NCBI RefSeq assembly: GCF_000760935.2
Contig: NZ_CP049744.1
Coordinates: forward strand, 3,875,501-3,939,500
Length of the DNA stretch: 64,000 nucleotides
Reading direction: 5' to 3'
Origin: Rhodococcoides fascians A25f
GTDB lineage: Bacteria; Actinomycetota; Actinomycetes; Mycobacteriales; Mycobacteriaceae
A model generated the notes under the pieces. It worked only from the letters and a program-made list of their open reading frames with translations. It was not told where the DNA came from and ran no database searches. Both the position numbers and the translations under genes were made by a program. Each line of letters opens with the position of its first letter. Position 1 is the first letter of the stretch. Of the stretch, positions 62,750-64,000 are shown piece by piece.

Positions 62750-62777
62750 ACCACCAAGCCTGTCGAGTGTCGATCAT
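62739..62777 (-). CDS. Trp leader peptide of trpS attenuator, 12 aa
   Basis: A 13-codon frame, MIDTRQAWWWLH followed by TAG, with three consecutive tryptophan codons just before the stop. Its position 105 bases upstream of the trpS start and the exactly overlapping attenuator stems show that it is a sensor of charged tRNA-Trp. A TAnnnT hexamer (TAGCCT, 62784-62789) lies six bases before the ATG, so the transcript could start at the ATG itself (leaderless translation). Confidence 0.88.
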   Translation of the reverse strand: MIDTRQAWWWLH

Positions 62778-62819
62778 CTCGAAAGGCTACCAAGACTCGG
62801 ATCGACGAGAGCGACCGAT

Positions 62820-62853
62820 GTGGTGTCAGGATCGCAATGGATCCTGACACCAC
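62820..62853 (-). terminator. terminator after the acyl-CoA dehydrogenase gene
   Basis: A perfect 14 bp stem (arms 62820-62833 and 62840-62853, loop GCAATG) begins 12 bases after the dehydrogenase stop on the minus strand and separates that gene from the trpS leader. Confidence 0.75.
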
Positions 62854-62865
62854 TGCCTCTGTGGT

Positions 62866-64000
62866 CTAGGCGTGCTCGGGCACCGACAGTCGATTCTCTG
62901 CAGCGGCGAGTGAGTCGAATCCGTCTGCCTTGAGCAGATTGTGGACGTTGCGCCGTCGGACGCCCATGTTGCCTCCGTCGTACACCGGGAAACACAGGAC
63001 GTCTTCCATGATCGCAGCGATCGGTGTCAGGTTCGTGTACGCATCGACGCCGACGAGACGCATGGCGTCGTACACCACCTGCACGGCCGTCTCGGATGCA
63101 AAGATCTTTGCCTCGTTGGCCAATTCGCGGTCACGTCCGCCGGTACGATCGAAATGATCGGCGGCCTTCCATGCAAAGTAGCGGACCGCTTCGATGCGAG
63201 TCTTGATGTCCACCAACATGTATCCGGCGTTCTGATACTCGATGACGGGTACCGGACCTGACCGATGGTCGGTCTTGGCGAAGTGCAGTGAGTAGTCGAA
63301 TGCCGCTCGCATCCTGCCCACGCACGCGGCAGCGATGGACGAGCAGGTCCAGGAGAAGGCAGTGGCGACGATGTCCAACCCGTCGCCCGGCTTGCCGATG
63401 AGGTTGCCGACCGGCACCCGCACGTCGCGGAATTCCACCCGCGGCGAATTGGTGGCGCGATGTCCGATGGTGTCGATCATGTCGGTGATCTCGACCCCCG
63501 GCGTTCCCTTCTCCACGACGATGACTGCCAGCGACTCCGACGGTGGCAGCGCAGGATCGGTGCGGCACACCACGCTGATCAGGTCGGCACCCTGACCGTC
63601 CCAGCCCGAGGCATTGGTGGTGTAGTGCTTGGCACCGTTGATGACCCACTCGTCGCCCTCGAGTCGCGCGAAGGTCCGAATTCCGACGGTCGGGTCCTCC
63701 GAGTCGTAGTTGGCCCCTCCGGTCACCTCGGTGTATGCGATCGCAGCCAGCCGGGGCTCGCCGTCGCAGAACAGCGGGAGCCAGCGATTCTTCTGTTCTT
63801 CGGTGCCGAAATTGATGATCGGGTTGAGTCCCAATCCGGTGCCGAGCAATGCAGTGGGAGTGTTGATGTCGACCCGAGCCAGTTCCTCGGCCGCGAGCGC
63901 GAAGGTCAGGTTGTCGAAGTACGCGCCGCCGTATTGATCGGGAACCAATCCCTTGACGAATCCGAGACCGGCCAACTGCTTGTAGACCGGCTGCAGTGCG
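62866..64000 (-). CDS. acyl-CoA dehydrogenase family protein (5' part beyond window)
   Basis: The C-terminal 377 residues of a FAD-dependent acyl-CoA dehydrogenase; the frame stays open to the right edge (visible start ALQPVYKQLAGLGFVKG), so the true start is outside. Typical elements are AYTEVTGGANYDSED (FAD/substrate loop), WVINGAKHYTTNA and the C-terminal helical bundle. The position of the usual catalytic glutamate (YEGT-type motif) reads YDGGNMGVRRR here, with Asp in place of Glu; some subfamilies carry the base elsewhere. The substrate is not determinable. A strong hairpin follows its stop. Confidence 0.88.
   Translation of the reverse strand, partial: ALQPVYKQLAGLGFVKGLVPDQYGGAYFDNLTFALAAEELARVDINTPTALLGTGLGLNPIINFGTEEQKNRWLPLFCDGEPRLAAIAYTEVTGGANYDSEDPTVGIRTFARLEGDEWVINGAKHYTTNASGWDGQGADLISVVCRTDPALPPSESLAVIVVEKGTPGVEITDMIDTIGHRATNSPRVEFRDVRVPVGNLIGKPGDGLDIVATAFSWTCSSIAAACVGRMRAAFDYSLHFAKTDHRSGPVPVIEYQNAGYMLVDIKTRIEAVRYFAWKAADHFDRTGGRDRELANEAKIFASETAVQVVYDAMRLVGVDAYTNLTPIAAIMEDVLCFPVYDGGNMGVRRRNVHNLLKADGFDSLAAAENRLSVPEHA

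Noticed and set aside
62634..62790. T-box riboswitch before trpS
   Set aside because: No T-box core or specifier-loop architecture is seen, while the Trp leader peptide with alternating stems explains the region fully.

Overview
This window looks like chromosomal DNA of a high-GC actinobacterium, most likely Rhodococcus in the broad sense (R. fascians-type relatives). The inference rests on the roughly 65 percent GC content, the mycofactocin genes, the DUF222/HNH endonuclease, the acyl-CoA metabolism genes, GTG/TTG starts, and GTGA/ATGA start-stop overlaps. No rRNA, tRNA, insertion sequence, integrase or CRISPR array was seen.

Region 1 (1-27.3 kb, all on the minus strand) is a non-ribosomal peptide assembly line. 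A 6974-residue synthetase carries six complete modules plus a seventh condensation domain. A second synthetase follows, with 2100 residues visible before the left edge. The first domain is a starter condensation domain, so the product is probably N-acylated. The adenylation codes I read predict X1-Thr-Ser-X4-Thr-X6-Ser-Ser and onward. No epimerase, thioesterase or MbtH protein is visible. Module 7 is split between the two proteins, and both facing termini carry a related, truncated adenylation-domain start that looks like a docking pair.

Region 2 (27.6-33.7 kb) holds a PPOX/F420-type oxidoreductase, a YtcJ-like amidohydrolase, a hot-dog thioesterase, acetoacetyl-CoA synthetase and a fatty-acyl-CoA synthetase. 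Region 3 (33.7-42.1 kb) holds ethanolamine permease, EutB and EutC (translationally coupled), a cation diffusion facilitator, an ExaC-type acetaldehyde dehydrogenase with its DUF779 partner, and a GAF-domain regulator.

Region 4 (42.2-59.1 kb) is a mycofactocin locus: mftM facing mftA-B-C-D1-D2, and mftE-F-G about 8 kb away on the same strand. Between the two halves lie a short LuxR protein, a large HTH-nSTAND-WD40 protein, a small membrane protein and a GntR/permease/hydantoin-racemase operon. Ethanolamine lyase releases acetaldehyde, ExaC oxidises it, and mycofactocin is the redox cofactor tied to alcohol oxidation in mycobacteria. Regions 3 and 4 therefore read as one two-carbon alcohol/aldehyde catabolic neighbourhood.

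Region 5 (59.1-64 kb) contains a DUF222/HNH protein, a tryptophanyl-tRNA synthetase preceded by a Trp-Trp-Trp leader peptide with a complete attenuator, and an acyl-CoA dehydrogenase running off the right edge. No stretch longer than 300 bases lacks a gene. The longest gaps (27320-27587 and 57941-58234) are covered by regulatory entries.
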